Notes: generated from the sequence alone by a model not told the origin. Shown: positions 34,075 through 43,897, counted from the first letter of the stretch. The stretch is 64,000 nucleotides of DNA from Halosimplex salinum (GCF_003730195.1 NZ_QWGG01000002.1:558001-622000), one strand, 5' to 3'. Translations and numbers: made by a program.

Positions 34075-35379
34075 ATGGATAGACCGTTAGGTCTGTACGC
34101 AATAAGACGTAAACGAACAGTCATCATGGTTTCACTGCTGGTCGTCGCCGGTCTGATCGTCGCAGCGTTCGTCGGGTTCAACATCGGCGGGTCGTCGACT
34201 GGCGTCGCGTTCGGGCCGGCGGTCGGGAGCCGACTCGTCAGGAAGACGACCGCCGCGACGCTCTTTACGGCCTTCGCGTTCCTGGGGGCGTGGACGGTCG
34301 GCCGGAACGTCATCGTGACGATGAGCGAGGGCATCGTCCCGGCCGCACAGTTCACCCCGGTAGCCGGCGTCGGGGTCCTGTTCTTCACGGGGCTCTCGCT
34401 GCTGGTCTCGAACATCTACGGCGTCCCGGCCTCGACGTCGATGACGGCCGTGGGCGCGATCGTCGGCCTCGGCCTCGCAACGGGCTCGCTCAACGAGGCG
34501 CTGATGTTCACGATCGTCTCCGCCTGGATCGTCGCCCCGCTCGTCGGACTCGGGATCGGTGCCGTCATCGGGCGGTACGTCTACCCCCAGCTCGAGGCTC
34601 GCCTGGCGTTCACACGGCTCGAACGACAGCTGGTACAGATCGACCGCTCTGGCAGTCTACCGCGCCCCCGACTCAACGAAAACGCGTCGTCGCGCGACCT
34701 CGCCGGGTCCGTGCTGGTGCTCGGTATCGCCTGCTACATGGGGTTCAGCGCGGGCGCATCGAACGCCGCGAACGCGGTCGCCCCGCTGGTCGGCAACGGC
34801 GCGGTCAGTATCGACCAGGGCGTGTTACTCGCCGTCGCCGCCATCGGTCTCGGCGGATTCACGATCGCCAGACGCACCCTCGCGACGGTCGGCGACGGCA
34901 TCACGGACCTCCCCATTCTGGCCGCGCTCATCGTCTCGACGGTCGGTGCGACGATCATCACCATCCTCTCGTATCTCGGCATTCCGGCGAGCCTCGCGGT
35001 GAGCACGACCTGCTGTATCATCGGCCTGGGCTGGGGCCGGGCGAGCCGTGCCGTCACGCTCGCCGAACTCGCCACCCCGCCGTCCGGGGACGCGCCGGGC
35101 CCGAGCCTCACCGCCGACGCACTCGCCGCCCCGTCGACAGAGGAAGGCGAACCCGCGGCCCAGACCGTGGGCGATATCGCGGCCGGAGAGTCGCCAGACA
35201 CCGAGGTTCGACAGGACGACTCGCCGTCGGTCCCCCCGATCGGAGAGGAGGACGTCGAGCAACTGACCGCCGAGAGCCTGTTCGACCCGGCGGCGACGAC
35301 CCGGATCGTCGCCCTCTGGATCATCACCCCGTCGCTGTCGGTCGCCGGCTCGTACCTCCTCTTCGCTCTTCTCCTGTGA
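34075..35379 (+). CDS. PiT-family inorganic phosphate permease
   Basis: 434 aa, about ten helices in two repeats. The second half has MGFSAGASNAANAVAPLVG, a variant of the SHGANDVANAxGP signature. The first half has the weaker FVGFNIGGSSTGVAFGPAVGSR. NIYGVPASTSMTAVGAIVG and YLGIPASLAVSTTCCIIG are the second conserved part of each repeat. It moves phosphate (or another oxyanion) with Na+ or H+. An about 95-residue acidic cytosolic loop precedes the last helix. The TATA-like TTATTATCTATA lies just upstream of the ATG at 34075; Met18 is an alternative start. Confidence 0.9.
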   Translation: MDRPLGLYAIRRKRTVIMVSLLVVAGLIVAAFVGFNIGGSSTGVAFGPAVGSRLVRKTTAATLFTAFAFLGAWTVGRNVIVTMSEGIVPAAQFTPVAGVGVLFFTGLSLLVSNIYGVPASTSMTAVGAIVGLGLATGSLNEALMFTIVSAWIVAPLVGLGIGAVIGRYVYPQLEARLAFTRLERQLVQIDRSGSLPRPRLNENASSRDLAGSVLVLGIACYMGFSAGASNAANAVAPLVGNGAVSIDQGVLLAVAAIGLGGFTIARRTLATVGDGITDLPILAALIVSTVGATIITILSYLGIPASLAVSTTCCIIGLGWGRASRAVTLAELATPPSGDAPGPSLTADALAAPSTEEGEPAAQTVGDIAAGESPDTEVRQDDSPSVPPIGEEDVEQLTAESLFDPAATTRIVALWIITPSLSVAGSYLLFALLL

Positions 35380-35455
35380 TTCGCTCGTCCGACCGGGTCT
35401 CGGGCGCCGCGTATCGCTCCCGACTTCCCTGCCGTCGTCAGCCGGCAGCGGTCCG

Positions 35456-37081
35456 CTACACGAACTCCGACTGGAACCGACTGATGTTCTCGTCGGTCCC
35501 GGCCACCACGAGTTCGTCACCGGATTGGATCACGAACGACGCGCCGGGGTTGGTGACGACGCGACCGTTCCGTTCGGCGGCGACCACGGTACAGCCGGTC
35601 CGGTTACGGATGTCCGCGTCGGCGAGCGAATCCCCCACGGCACCGGGGACGGTCGTCCTGACGAGTTTGAGTTGCGTCCCCGACGAGAGGATGTCCTCGC
35701 CCAGGACGATCGACGCGAGCATCCGACCGCTGACTGCCGAGAGCGAGAGCACGTAGTCCGCGCCGGCGCGATACAGTTTCGACACGTTCTCGTGCTCGTT
35801 CGCCTGGGCGATGACCTCGATGCGAGGATTCAGTTCGCGGATGGCGAACGTCGCGAAGATGGCCGTCGTATCGTCCGGCAGCGCGAGGACGACGGTGGCG
35901 GCGTCGGCGATACCCGCCGCCCGGAGGACCCGTCGTTCGGTCGCGTCGCCGACCACGTCGACGGTCGAGCCCGCCGCGAGGTCGATCGTCGTGTACTGGA
36001 ACCCGCCGTTCGAGAGCGCGGACGTGACGGCCCGTCCGACGACACGCATCCCCGCGACGACGACGTCTCCCCGCCGGTGGCGTCCCTCGGAGAGCGTCAT
36101 CTCCTTCAGTCGGTCGAGCTCCGCCTCTCCGCCGGTCGCGACGAGGACGCTCCGGGCGTCGAATCTGGTGTCGAGCGGCGGCGGACTCCGGAAGTTCCCC
36201 CGGACCCACACCCCGATGACGGCCGCGCCCGTCCGCTCCTCGACGTCGACCTCGTCGATGGTCTGGCCGATCAGTTCGCTCCCGCTCTGGAGCGGGAACT
36301 CCGCGATGTCGAAGTCCTCGTCGATCTCGACGGCTTCGATGGCCTCCGGGTCGAACGTCCCGACCGCCTTGGCCGCGAGCTGCTCGCCGAGTATCTGCTT
36401 GGGCGAGAGCACGTGGTCGGCCCCCGCGTACCGGTGATAGTCCGCGGCGTCCGGGTCGTCGGCCAGGCTGACCGTCCGAACGTCCGGGTTGACGGCTCGG
36501 GCGGAGAGGAGGACGCTCGGGTTCGCCTCGTCGTCGACGTTGGCGATCAGCGCGTCGGCGTGTGCCAGCCGGGCGCGCCGGAGCGCCGCGTCCGACTCGG
36601 GATCCCCGAACATCACCGTGTGCCCCGCCGCGTACAGGTCGTCGGCGCTCTCCCGGTCGGCGTCGACGACGACGTACTCGACGCCGCGTTCGGTGAGTTC
36701 GTCGACGAGAACCTCCTCGCGGGGCCCGTAGTCACAGAGGACGACGTGCTCGTCGACGCCGCGAACCGACGACGGGGCGCTGGACGTGAACGCGTCCTCG
36801 AAGAGCGGGACGACGAGCACCGGGAGCGCCGCGAAGATGAGCACGAGCCCCGAGAGGGACATGAGCGAGACGAGGTAGTTCATCTGCGGACTCGACCACG
36901 GGGCGTCCCCGCCGTACCCCACGGTGGTGACCGTCTGGACGACGGCCTCGACCGACCGGTACAGCGGCTGTGGCCGCCCCTCCCACGTGGCCATCCCGTA
37001 GTTGTACAGGACCACGAACCCGGACAGCACGCCGACGACGAGGACGAGATAGTAGACGGTGAGACGCGTTCGCCGATCCAT
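35456..37081 (-). CDS. Potassium channel with two RCK (TrkA-N/C) units
   Basis: 541 aa. Two helices flank a pore loop with the selectivity filter TTVGYG (52-57). Two RCK modules follow: the first Rossmann part HVVLCDYGPREEVLVDEL with IEAVEIDEDFDIAEF as TrkA-C, and the second DVVVAGMRVVGRAVTSAL with TQLKLVRTTVPGAV as the second TrkA-C. The usual Gly-rich GxGxxG is degenerate in both (DYGPRE, GMRVVG). It gates K+ in response to ligand or nucleotide in the membrane. The ATG at 37081 is used; the in-frame stretch upstream contains a mobile-element-like hairpin. Confidence 0.9.
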   Translation of the reverse strand: MDRRTRLTVYYLVLVVGVLSGFVVLYNYGMATWEGRPQPLYRSVEAVVQTVTTVGYGGDAPWSSPQMNYLVSLMSLSGLVLIFAALPVLVVPLFEDAFTSSAPSSVRGVDEHVVLCDYGPREEVLVDELTERGVEYVVVDADRESADDLYAAGHTVMFGDPESDAALRRARLAHADALIANVDDEANPSVLLSARAVNPDVRTVSLADDPDAADYHRYAGADHVLSPKQILGEQLAAKAVGTFDPEAIEAVEIDEDFDIAEFPLQSGSELIGQTIDEVDVEERTGAAVIGVWVRGNFRSPPPLDTRFDARSVLVATGGEAELDRLKEMTLSEGRHRRGDVVVAGMRVVGRAVTSALSNGGFQYTTIDLAAGSTVDVVGDATERRVLRAAGIADAATVVLALPDDTTAIFATFAIRELNPRIEVIAQANEHENVSKLYRAGADYVLSLSAVSGRMLASIVLGEDILSSGTQLKLVRTTVPGAVGDSLADADIRNRTGCTVVAAERNGRVVTNPGASFVIQSGDELVVAGTDENISRFQSEFV

Positions 37082-37111
37082 ACTCTCTAGCTCCCCAGTA
37101 GTCGGCTTCGT

Positions 37112-37131
37112 CCCACGGCTGAAGCCGTGGG
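37112..37131. mobile_element. IS200/IS605-type end hairpin remnant
   Basis: CCCACGGCT-GA-AGCCGTGGG is a perfect 9-bp stem. Haloarchaeal IS1341/TnpB elements commonly end in this same CACGGCTTCAGCCGTGG hairpin, which also forms the scaffold of the guide-like RNA. No tnpB frame is next to it, so this is at most a solo remnant just upstream of the channel gene. Confidence 0.4.
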
Positions 37132-37274
37132 CGTTCGCCTCACTACCGCTGTAACGGGACGATTGATATGCCATACGTTAGCACTCGCTGCCTAAAACGA
37201 TTGTCGCCCGTCGGAAATCGGATGCGACCGAGAGAGCGGTCCTGTCCTGTACCTCGCCGGACGAGCGCGCGCCG

Positions 37275-38429
37275 TCACCGCGCCCGGGGCTCGACGCGCT
37301 CGCCCCCGGACCGGAGTTCGTCGATCCGGTCGCCCAGCGGCGGGTGATGCGAGAGGACTCGGGAGGGACCGACCCCCGCCGCGATGTATCGCCGGTCGGC
37401 GAGCGTCTCCAGCGCGCTCGCGAGGGCGTCGCCGCCGACCGCTCGGGCCGCGTAAGCGTCGGCCTGTGCCTCCGTCCGGCGGACCACCCACGCCAGAACG
37501 ACCGCGAAGGGCGGCGCCCCGACCAGCAACGCGACCAGCGCGGCGTCGGGTGCGACCGACGCGACGCCGAGGGCGACGCCGAGGGCGACGCCCGCACCCG
37601 CCGCGACGAGCGTGTATCGCAGGAGGACGTGCTCGCGTTCGTGGTGGCCGACCTCGTGAGCGACGACCGCCCGCAGTTCCTCGTCGTCGAGGACCGCGAA
37701 CAACGACTCGGTGAGGAAGACGTACTCGGCGCCGGGGAGGACGCCGGCGGCGAAGGCGCTCCCCAGCCGCGTCCGGTCGTCGACGACGCGGAGGCGGACC
37801 CCGCTCGGGAGCGCGTCGGCGACGGCCGCCAGTTCCGCGTCGGTCGGCCAGCGGGTCCAAAGAGCGACGACCACCGCAAACGGCGTGAGCGCGGTCGCGA
37901 CCAGTCCCAGCCCGACCGCCGCGAGGACGCGCGGCCACCCCGCCGGGACGAGCGCGATGGCGCCTGCAGCCAGCAGGACGCCGACCAGTCCGACGCCGTC
38001 GCGTTCGAGTTCCCAGGCCGCGGCGTCGCGATAGCGGACCCGGAACCCGCGGACCGCGCGGCGGTACGGGAGCGTCGCCAGGCGGACGACGAGCGCGACG
38101 AGCATCACCGGGAGCGCGTACACCGCGACCGCGGCGACGACGCCGGCGACCGTCCCGAGCGGAACCAGCCCCGACGCGTCCGTGACCGCCTCGGTCACGC
38201 CCGCCTGTGCAGCTCGCCCCAGCCCCGTCCGGTAGGTGACTGCCGCCGTCGCACCGATACCCGCCACGTCGGCCAGCCGGCGGAGCCGTCGCAACTGCGC
38301 CGCGGTCTCCGCGTCGTCGGCCGGCCCCTCGTAGGCCGCGCGCCCCCGCCAGCGGACCGCCAGCCCGACGGCGAGCGCGACGGCGACCCAGGCGACGACG
38401 GCCTGGAGCACGGAGAGGGTCGGAGTCAC
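37275..38429 (-). CDS. M48-family membrane zinc metalloprotease (HtpX/Ste24-like)
   Basis: 384 aa from GTG at 38429. The zinc motif HEVGH is at 258-262 and the third ligand Glu is in RRTEAQADAYAARAVGG. About six membrane helices surround them, and the family's C-terminal HPPLGDRIDEL is present. The catalytic domain would face the cytosol or membrane surface and degrade or process membrane proteins. The order (filter loop, HExxH, ExxxD) fits M48. Its 5' end faces the MATE gene across a 106-bp AT-containing promoter region. Confidence 0.92.
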   Translation of the reverse strand: MTPTLSVLQAVVAWVAVALAVGLAVRWRGRAAYEGPADDAETAAQLRRLRRLADVAGIGATAAVTYRTGLGRAAQAGVTEAVTDASGLVPLGTVAGVVAAVAVYALPVMLVALVVRLATLPYRRAVRGFRVRYRDAAAWELERDGVGLVGVLLAAGAIALVPAGWPRVLAAVGLGLVATALTPFAVVVALWTRWPTDAELAAVADALPSGVRLRVVDDRTRLGSAFAAGVLPGAEYVFLTESLFAVLDDEELRAVVAHEVGHHEREHVLLRYTLVAAGAGVALGVALGVASVAPDAALVALLVGAPPFAVVLAWVVRRTEAQADAYAARAVGGDALASALETLADRRYIAAGVGPSRVLSHHPPLGDRIDELRSGGERVEPRAR

Positions 38430-38535
38430 TGCCGAGAGAACGTCGCCCCGTCACAAAATGTCACCGAACGGGCCGGTACTCCGCTCAAAACATAGATACA
38501 AATATTTAACATGTATCGACGAGAGAGGATCGTGC

Positions 38536-39930
38536 ATGTTCGACGTGTCTCGGGAGGACATCGTAGGGGGATCGCTGGCACGCGCGCTCGTCGTGCTGGC
38601 GGGGCCGCTGGTGGCCCAGAACTTCGCGCTCGTCGCGCAGTCGGTGGTCGACCTGTTCTGGGTCGGTCGCCTCGGCGGGACGGCGGTGGCGGCCGTCGGC
38701 GTCGCGACGGCCATCGTCGCCCTGCTCCACGTCCCGCTGCGGACGTTCTTCGTCGGCGGGCAGGTCGCCACGTCACAGCGAGTCGGCGCGGACGAGACCG
38801 ACGCCGCCCGACGCGTCCCGTTCACGGCGGCCGCCTGTGCGATCGCCGTCGCGGCGGTGCTGGGCGTCGGTCTCGTCGTCGGCGCCGACTCCGTCGTCGG
38901 CCTGTTCACCGACGACCCGATGGTCCAGTCCATGGCCGTCAGCTACCTCACCGCCTACGCCCTCGCGCTGGTCGCCATCGCCGCGAGCGACACCCTCGAG
39001 AGCGGTTTCACCGGCTGGGGGGACACCCGCGCGGCGCTGTACGTCAACCTCACCGCCATCGTCGTCAACGTGATCTTCGACCCCCTGCTGATCCTCGGCT
39101 GGGGCCCGTTCCCCCGACTCGAACTGTTCGGCGCGGCGCTCGCGACGGCCATCGGGTACGGCGTCGGCGGACTCTTCGCGCTCGCGCTGGCCGCTCGGGG
39201 CCGCCAGGGCTTCGTGCTCACCCGCGAGGCGCTCCGCCCCCACATCGACACCGCCCGCGACGTGGTCGACGTGGGCCTGCCTATCGCCGGGCAGAGCGCC
39301 GGGCGACAGGTCGCTCGACTCGTGATGATCTGGGTCGTCTCGGCCGTGGGCGGTCCCGCCGGCCTGGCGGCCTACCACATCGGGTCGCAGGTCGCGACGG
39401 TCGCGTTCGTCCCCGCGCAGGGGGTCGCGCAGGCCGCGACCAGCGTCGTCGGGCAGAACCTCGGCGCCGAACAGCCCGTCCGGGCCCGCCGGGCCACGTG
39501 GATCGGCGTCGCCATCGCCGCCGTCGGGCTCTCCGTCTTCGGCGTGATCCAGTGGTTCGTCCCGGCGCCGATCGCACAGGTGTTCGTTCCGGATCTCTCG
39601 GGACAGGCGCTGGAGTACACCGTCCTCTACCTCCAGATCCTCGCCTACGGCTACTGGGCGCTGGGCGTCATCTACACCGTCGAGGCGGGGTTCAACGGCG
39701 CCGGCAACACGGACGTGAGCATGTACTCGACGCTCGCCCAGTACTGGGCGGTCCGCCTGCCGGTCGCGCTCGTCGGCGCGTACGTCCTCGACCTCGGAGT
39801 CGCGGCCGTCTTCTGGGGCGTCACGCTCTCGAACGTCGCCGCCGCGCTGTGGCTCGCGGGCTACTTCTACCTCTCGACGGACCGGGGGATGCTCGACCAG
39901 GCCGCGACGGAGGCCGCCGCGTCGGACTAG
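38536..39930 (+). CDS. MATE-family efflux transporter
   Basis: 464 aa, twelve helices. N-terminal LAGPLVAQNFALVAQSVVDLFWVGRLGGTAVAAVGVA and the second-repeat PIAGQSAGRQVARLVMIWVVS, YHIGSQVATVAFVPAQGVAQAATSVVGQNLGA fit the family. It exports cationic drugs or metabolites in exchange for Na+ or H+. The TATA-like ACAAATATTTAAC lies at about 38498-38510, giving a short leader to the ATG at 38536. Monocistronic and convergent with the next gene. Confidence 0.93.
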   Translation: MFDVSREDIVGGSLARALVVLAGPLVAQNFALVAQSVVDLFWVGRLGGTAVAAVGVATAIVALLHVPLRTFFVGGQVATSQRVGADETDAARRVPFTAAACAIAVAAVLGVGLVVGADSVVGLFTDDPMVQSMAVSYLTAYALALVAIAASDTLESGFTGWGDTRAALYVNLTAIVVNVIFDPLLILGWGPFPRLELFGAALATAIGYGVGGLFALALAARGRQGFVLTREALRPHIDTARDVVDVGLPIAGQSAGRQVARLVMIWVVSAVGGPAGLAAYHIGSQVATVAFVPAQGVAQAATSVVGQNLGAEQPVRARRATWIGVAIAAVGLSVFGVIQWFVPAPIAQVFVPDLSGQALEYTVLYLQILAYGYWALGVIYTVEAGFNGAGNTDVSMYSTLAQYWAVRLPVALVGAYVLDLGVAAVFWGVTLSNVAAALWLAGYFYLSTDRGMLDQAATEAAASD

Positions 39931-39958
39931 TAGGGTGGCAGGGCCTCCGTCGGTGACG

Positions 39959-40510
39959 TTACGACCAGACGACGAGCGCGTCCAGTCGTTCTCCTGCCAA
40001 GCGGGGGACGAAGACGACCGCGACCGCGAACGTCACGAGCAACGCGGTGTTCGCGAACAGGATCGGCGGGATTCCGTCGGGGAGCGGGTCACGACCGCTG
40101 GCGACGAGCGCCCCGCCGACGAGGACAGTTCCCAACGCCCCCACCGTCGCGATCGGCGGTCCGGGGACGGTCGATGGCGAGAACGTCGCGACCCATCCGG
40201 TCGCCGCGAGGACGAACGGTCCGGCAAGGATCGCGCCGACGATCCACGGACCCACGTGCCGGACGGACTGTCCATCTCGGACCAGCGACAGTCCGATTCC
40301 GGCCGGGAGCGCGACGTAGAGGGCCAGTACGACGACCGGTGCGACCCGCGCGATCCCGATCGCGAGAGTGACGGCTGGCGTCGTCGGACGAGGCTTCGCG
40401 AAAACATCGCCCGGCGCGTAGCCGATGAGATCGAGCAGCAGGCTGCCCAGAACTGCAACGATCACTAACTGCCCGGCCGCGTAGACGAGCGCTCGATCTT
40501 TCGCTCGCAT
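39959..40510 (-). CDS. Membrane protein, unknown (183 aa)
   Basis: About six helices, starting MRAKDRALVYAAGQL. No family recognised. It starts one base after the stop of the frameshifted gene at 40512-41218, so it was probably the second gene of that operon and may depend on it for translation. GARVAPVVVLALYVALPAGIGLSLVRDG and SPSTVPGPPIATVGALGTVLVGGALVASG are the main hydrophobic parts. Confidence 0.7.
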   Translation of the reverse strand: MRAKDRALVYAAGQLVIVAVLGSLLLDLIGYAPGDVFAKPRPTTPAVTLAIGIARVAPVVVLALYVALPAGIGLSLVRDGQSVRHVGPWIVGAILAGPFVLAATGWVATFSPSTVPGPPIATVGALGTVLVGGALVASGRDPLPDGIPPILFANTALLVTFAVAVVFVPRLAGERLDALVVWS

Positions 40511-40511
40511 C

Positions 40512-41218
40512 TCAGGGAACGAGCGCGTAGAGGAGGATACCCAGAATCGGTGCCAGCAGGAGGTTCATGATCGTCAGGTACGCGAGTGTCCCGCGTCGCT
40601 TGAACGAGTTGTCGGGGAAGAGCCCACCTGCGAGTCGATAGCCGACGACTTCCGCGACCGCGAACGTGCCGACCGCGACGGTGCCGGCCAGCGCCCGCGC
40701 GACCGCACAGCTCACCGGGCCGCAGTCGGTGACCAGGTAGATATCGGACGCGTACATCGGCTGGATCCGTGCGGCCTCAGCCGGGAGAGTCCGTTCCGGT
40801 CGAGCCAGTCGAGGAGCGGCCCGTCGTCGAGATTCTCGATCCGGACCGCGTTGTCCGTCGCGGCGATCCGGTCGACCAGTTCCTCCGCTCCATCGGCGAG
40901 CAGGAGCGCGGCGACGGCACAGGGGACGCCGTTCGCGCCGACGAACTGTGCTGCCCGACGGGGTTCGGCGTCGTTCGTGGGGAACTCCCCACGACGCCGA
41001 TAGCGCCGGAGCGCGTCCAGCGCTCGGTGCCGCCGACGCCGCCGATCGGCGTCGAGGTGGTCGGTATCGGCGGCACGGAGCGCGCGTTCGGTGCGCCGGA
41101 GATGCGCGCGGATTCGGACCGCGTCGACCCTCCGGATCACGGCGACGAGGACGGCGAGGAGTCGCGATCTGCGGCGACACCGAGGAGGTGGCGTCGAATC
41201 GGCGGTATCGGTGGACAT
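40512..41218 (-). pseudogene. Two-domain soluble/membrane protein broken by a one-base frameshift
   Basis: The ATG at 41218 opens a frame (MSTDTADST) reaching FVGANGVPCAVAALLLADG and LLDWLDRNGLSR, where related proteins continue AEAARIQPxY. Here that continuation (PAEAARIQPMYASDIYLV) lies in another frame, which runs on through two membrane helices to the stop at 40512. The frame switches at the CCGG at 40781-40784; one added base gives a single 235-aa protein. Read literally, the first frame ends at 40712 (168 aa) and the second could start at 40757 (81 aa). Either a real mutation or a base-call error. Confidence 0.6.
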
Positions 41219-41318
41219 GTCACCACGGTCGGAAGTCCGCGTTATAGGTCTTCGGCACCACCGGCGGTCGCGGACCGACGCCACCCGCGACCACTTCCAC
41301 TCCGCCATAGAAACGCAT

Positions 41319-43769
41319 ATGCCGACGGGGCCCCCGCCTTCTGTCGTGTCACGGCACGCCGACGGCGAGACGGACCTGGCGGTGTCGGAGGTGCTGCCCG
41401 ACTACGCCGACGCGTTCCCCTTCGAGCGCTTCAACGCCATGCAGTGTGGCGTGCTCCCCGCGCTGCTCGACTCCGAGGAGAACGTCGTCGTCAGCGCGCC
41501 GACCGCCAGCGGCAAGACCGCCCTCGCCGAAGTCGCCATCTGTGAAGCCATCGAAGCCGACGGGACCGCGCTCTTCCTCGCCCCTCTCCGCGCCCTGACG
41601 AACGAGAAGGAGAGCGAGTGGGAACGCTTCGAGGACCTGGGCTACTCGGTCTACGTCGTCACCGGCGAGCGCGACCTCAACCCGCGCCGCGCCGAGCGGG
41701 CGGACATCCTCGTGATGACCCCCGAGAAGGCCGACTCCGCCACCCGGAAACACGACTCGCCGCGCTACTCGTTCATCACCGACGTGGACTGCTGTGTCAT
41801 CGACGAGGTCCACCTCCTCGACTCCGAGAAGCGCGGCTCCGTGCTGGAAGTGACGGTGTCGAGGCTGCGCCGACTCTGCGACCCTCGCGTCGTCGCGCTG
41901 TCGGCGACGATGCCGAACGTCGACGACGTGGCCGGGTGGCTCGACGCCCCGCCCGACAACACCTTCGCCTTCGGCGACGACTACCGGCCCGTTCCGCTCC
42001 ACGCCGACGTGCGCACGTACACCCACGGCGACAACGCCTTCGCCGACAAGTACCGTCGGCTCTACCGCGCGCTCGACATCGCCGAACCGCATATCCGCGA
42101 GGAGGGACAGGCGCTCGTGTTCGTCTCTTCGCGCCAGGACACGGTCCAGGCCGCGAAGAAGGCCCGCGACGAGATCGTCGAGCGGGACATCCCGATGGGC
42201 GCCCGGGGCGACTACGACTTCCACAACGACGCCGCCGACCTCTCGAACGAGACGCTCCGCCAGTCCGTTCTCGACGGCGTGGGCTTTCACCACGCGGGCC
42301 TCTCGCGGGACGACAAGAACCTCGTCGAACAGTGGTTCAAGGAGGGGAAACTCCAGTTGCTGTTCTCCACCTCGACGCTGGCGTGGGGCGTGAACCTCCC
42401 CGCCCGCTGTGTCGTCATCCGCGACACCAAGCTCCACGACCCGCTGGAGGGCGAGGTCGACATGAGTCCGCTGGACGTGCTCCAGATGCTCGGGCGAGCG
42501 GGTCGCCCGGGGTACGACGACAAGGGGTACGCCTGGGTGGTCTGTGACTCCTCGGACGCCGACAAGTACCGCAAACTCCTGCGAGAGGGCAAGGAGATCG
42601 AGTCCCGACTCGCCGAGGACCTGGACGCGCATCTCAACGCCGAGATCGCGCTGGGGACCGTCGGCGACATCGACGACGTGATGGACTGGCTGGAGACGAC
42701 CTTCTACTACGTCCGGGCGCGGAGCGCGCCCGGCGAGTACGACTCGGAGAGCGCGCTGCGCGAACGGGTCAGCGACACGCTCCGGTCGCTGGTCGCCGAC
42801 GGGTTCGTCGAGCGCGAGGACATGCGCCTCGAACCCACGCCGCTGGGCCGACTGGCCTCGAAGTTCTACCTCCGCCTCGACACCGCCCGGGAGTTCGCCG
42901 ACCTGGCCGAGCGGGAGGCCGACATCGACCAGGACGGCATCCTCCGGGCCATCGCGACGGCCGCGGAGTTCGACAGCGTGAGCGCGCGGTCGGACGAACG
43001 CGACGCCGTCGCCGCCGTCCTCGGGGCGACCGAGGACCTCGAACCGGGCGGGCGGAAGGTGCTCGCGATCCTCGAGTCGCGGATGCGCGGGACGACGCCG
43101 AGCGAGTTACAGAGCGACGCGTGGGTGATCACGCAGAACGTCCTGCGCCTGCTCGCCGCGCTCCGCGCGTTCCTCGAACGACTCGACGGGCCGCGGGCCG
43201 CGAACCTCGCCTGTCGCATCGAGGCGCGCATCGAGAACGGCATCAGCGACGACGCCGTCGGACTGACGGCCATCGACGGCGTCGCCTCCGGTCGCGCGAG
43301 CAAACTCGCGGCCGAGGGGATCACGACGCCCGCCGAGGTGCTCGACGCCGGCGTCGAGGGGCTCGTCCGGGCCGGCCTCTCGGAGGGCGTCGCCGAGCGC
43401 GTGGTCGACAGCGCCGGCGAACTCCCGAACGTCGTCGTCGAGTGGGGCGACTTCCCGGACAGCGTGACCGCCGGCGAGAACGACATGCAGGAGGTCACCG
43501 TTCGCAACGTCGGCGGCGACGCCCGCGCGGGCCTGCGCGTCACCGTCAACGCCCGTCGGAGCGAGGCTCCGACGAGCCAATCGGGAAGCCGTGGGGTTCC
43601 CGATGACGGCGTGGAGATGGCGGCGAAGAACCGCTATCTCGGCGAGGTGGACCTCCCCGTGGGCGTGTTCGGCGGTGACGCCGACGAACTCGAGTACGCC
43701 ATCGAGATCGCGTTCCCGGACCTCCCGCTCCATCCGATCGTCGAGACTCGCTCGGTCCGCGTCGAGTGA
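41319..43769 (+). CDS. Ski2-type DEAD/DEAH-box helicase with Sec63/Ig-like end
   Basis: 816 aa. Walker A APTASGKT (60-67), the DEVH box in CCVIDEVHLL, motif III SATMPN, motif IV-V region VFVSSRQDT to STSTLAWGVNLPA, and motif VI QMLGRAGRPGYD. A winged helix, ratchet-like bundle and HhH (IDGVASGRASKLAAEGI) follow, then an Ig/FN3-like C-terminus (VVVEWGDFPDSV). It is close to Hel308 but carries the extra end as in Sec63-type helicases. It would unwind nucleic acid 3' to 5'. A GTG at 41346 is a possible start. Two palindromes (43555-43604) lie inside the C-terminal domain coding region. Confidence 0.92.
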   Translation: MPTGPPPSVVSRHADGETDLAVSEVLPDYADAFPFERFNAMQCGVLPALLDSEENVVVSAPTASGKTALAEVAICEAIEADGTALFLAPLRALTNEKESEWERFEDLGYSVYVVTGERDLNPRRAERADILVMTPEKADSATRKHDSPRYSFITDVDCCVIDEVHLLDSEKRGSVLEVTVSRLRRLCDPRVVALSATMPNVDDVAGWLDAPPDNTFAFGDDYRPVPLHADVRTYTHGDNAFADKYRRLYRALDIAEPHIREEGQALVFVSSRQDTVQAAKKARDEIVERDIPMGARGDYDFHNDAADLSNETLRQSVLDGVGFHHAGLSRDDKNLVEQWFKEGKLQLLFSTSTLAWGVNLPARCVVIRDTKLHDPLEGEVDMSPLDVLQMLGRAGRPGYDDKGYAWVVCDSSDADKYRKLLREGKEIESRLAEDLDAHLNAEIALGTVGDIDDVMDWLETTFYYVRARSAPGEYDSESALRERVSDTLRSLVADGFVEREDMRLEPTPLGRLASKFYLRLDTAREFADLAEREADIDQDGILRAIATAAEFDSVSARSDERDAVAAVLGATEDLEPGGRKVLAILESRMRGTTPSELQSDAWVITQNVLRLLAALRAFLERLDGPRAANLACRIEARIENGISDDAVGLTAIDGVASGRASKLAAEGITTPAEVLDAGVEGLVRAGLSEGVAERVVDSAGELPNVVVEWGDFPDSVTAGENDMQEVTVRNVGGDARAGLRVTVNARRSEAPTSQSGSRGVPDDGVEMAAKNRYLGEVDLPVGVFGGDADELEYAIEIAFPDLPLHPIVETRSVRVE

Positions 43770-43897
43770 CCGAGCGCGGCCGGTGCGCGCGGCCACGGCG
43801 ACGAGTCGCTCGATCACCGCCGATTCGACTCGCGACGTGACCTGTTTCGGCACTTACCGACACTCTCGCCGAATGCCGAGGTACGACGTTAGATGGG

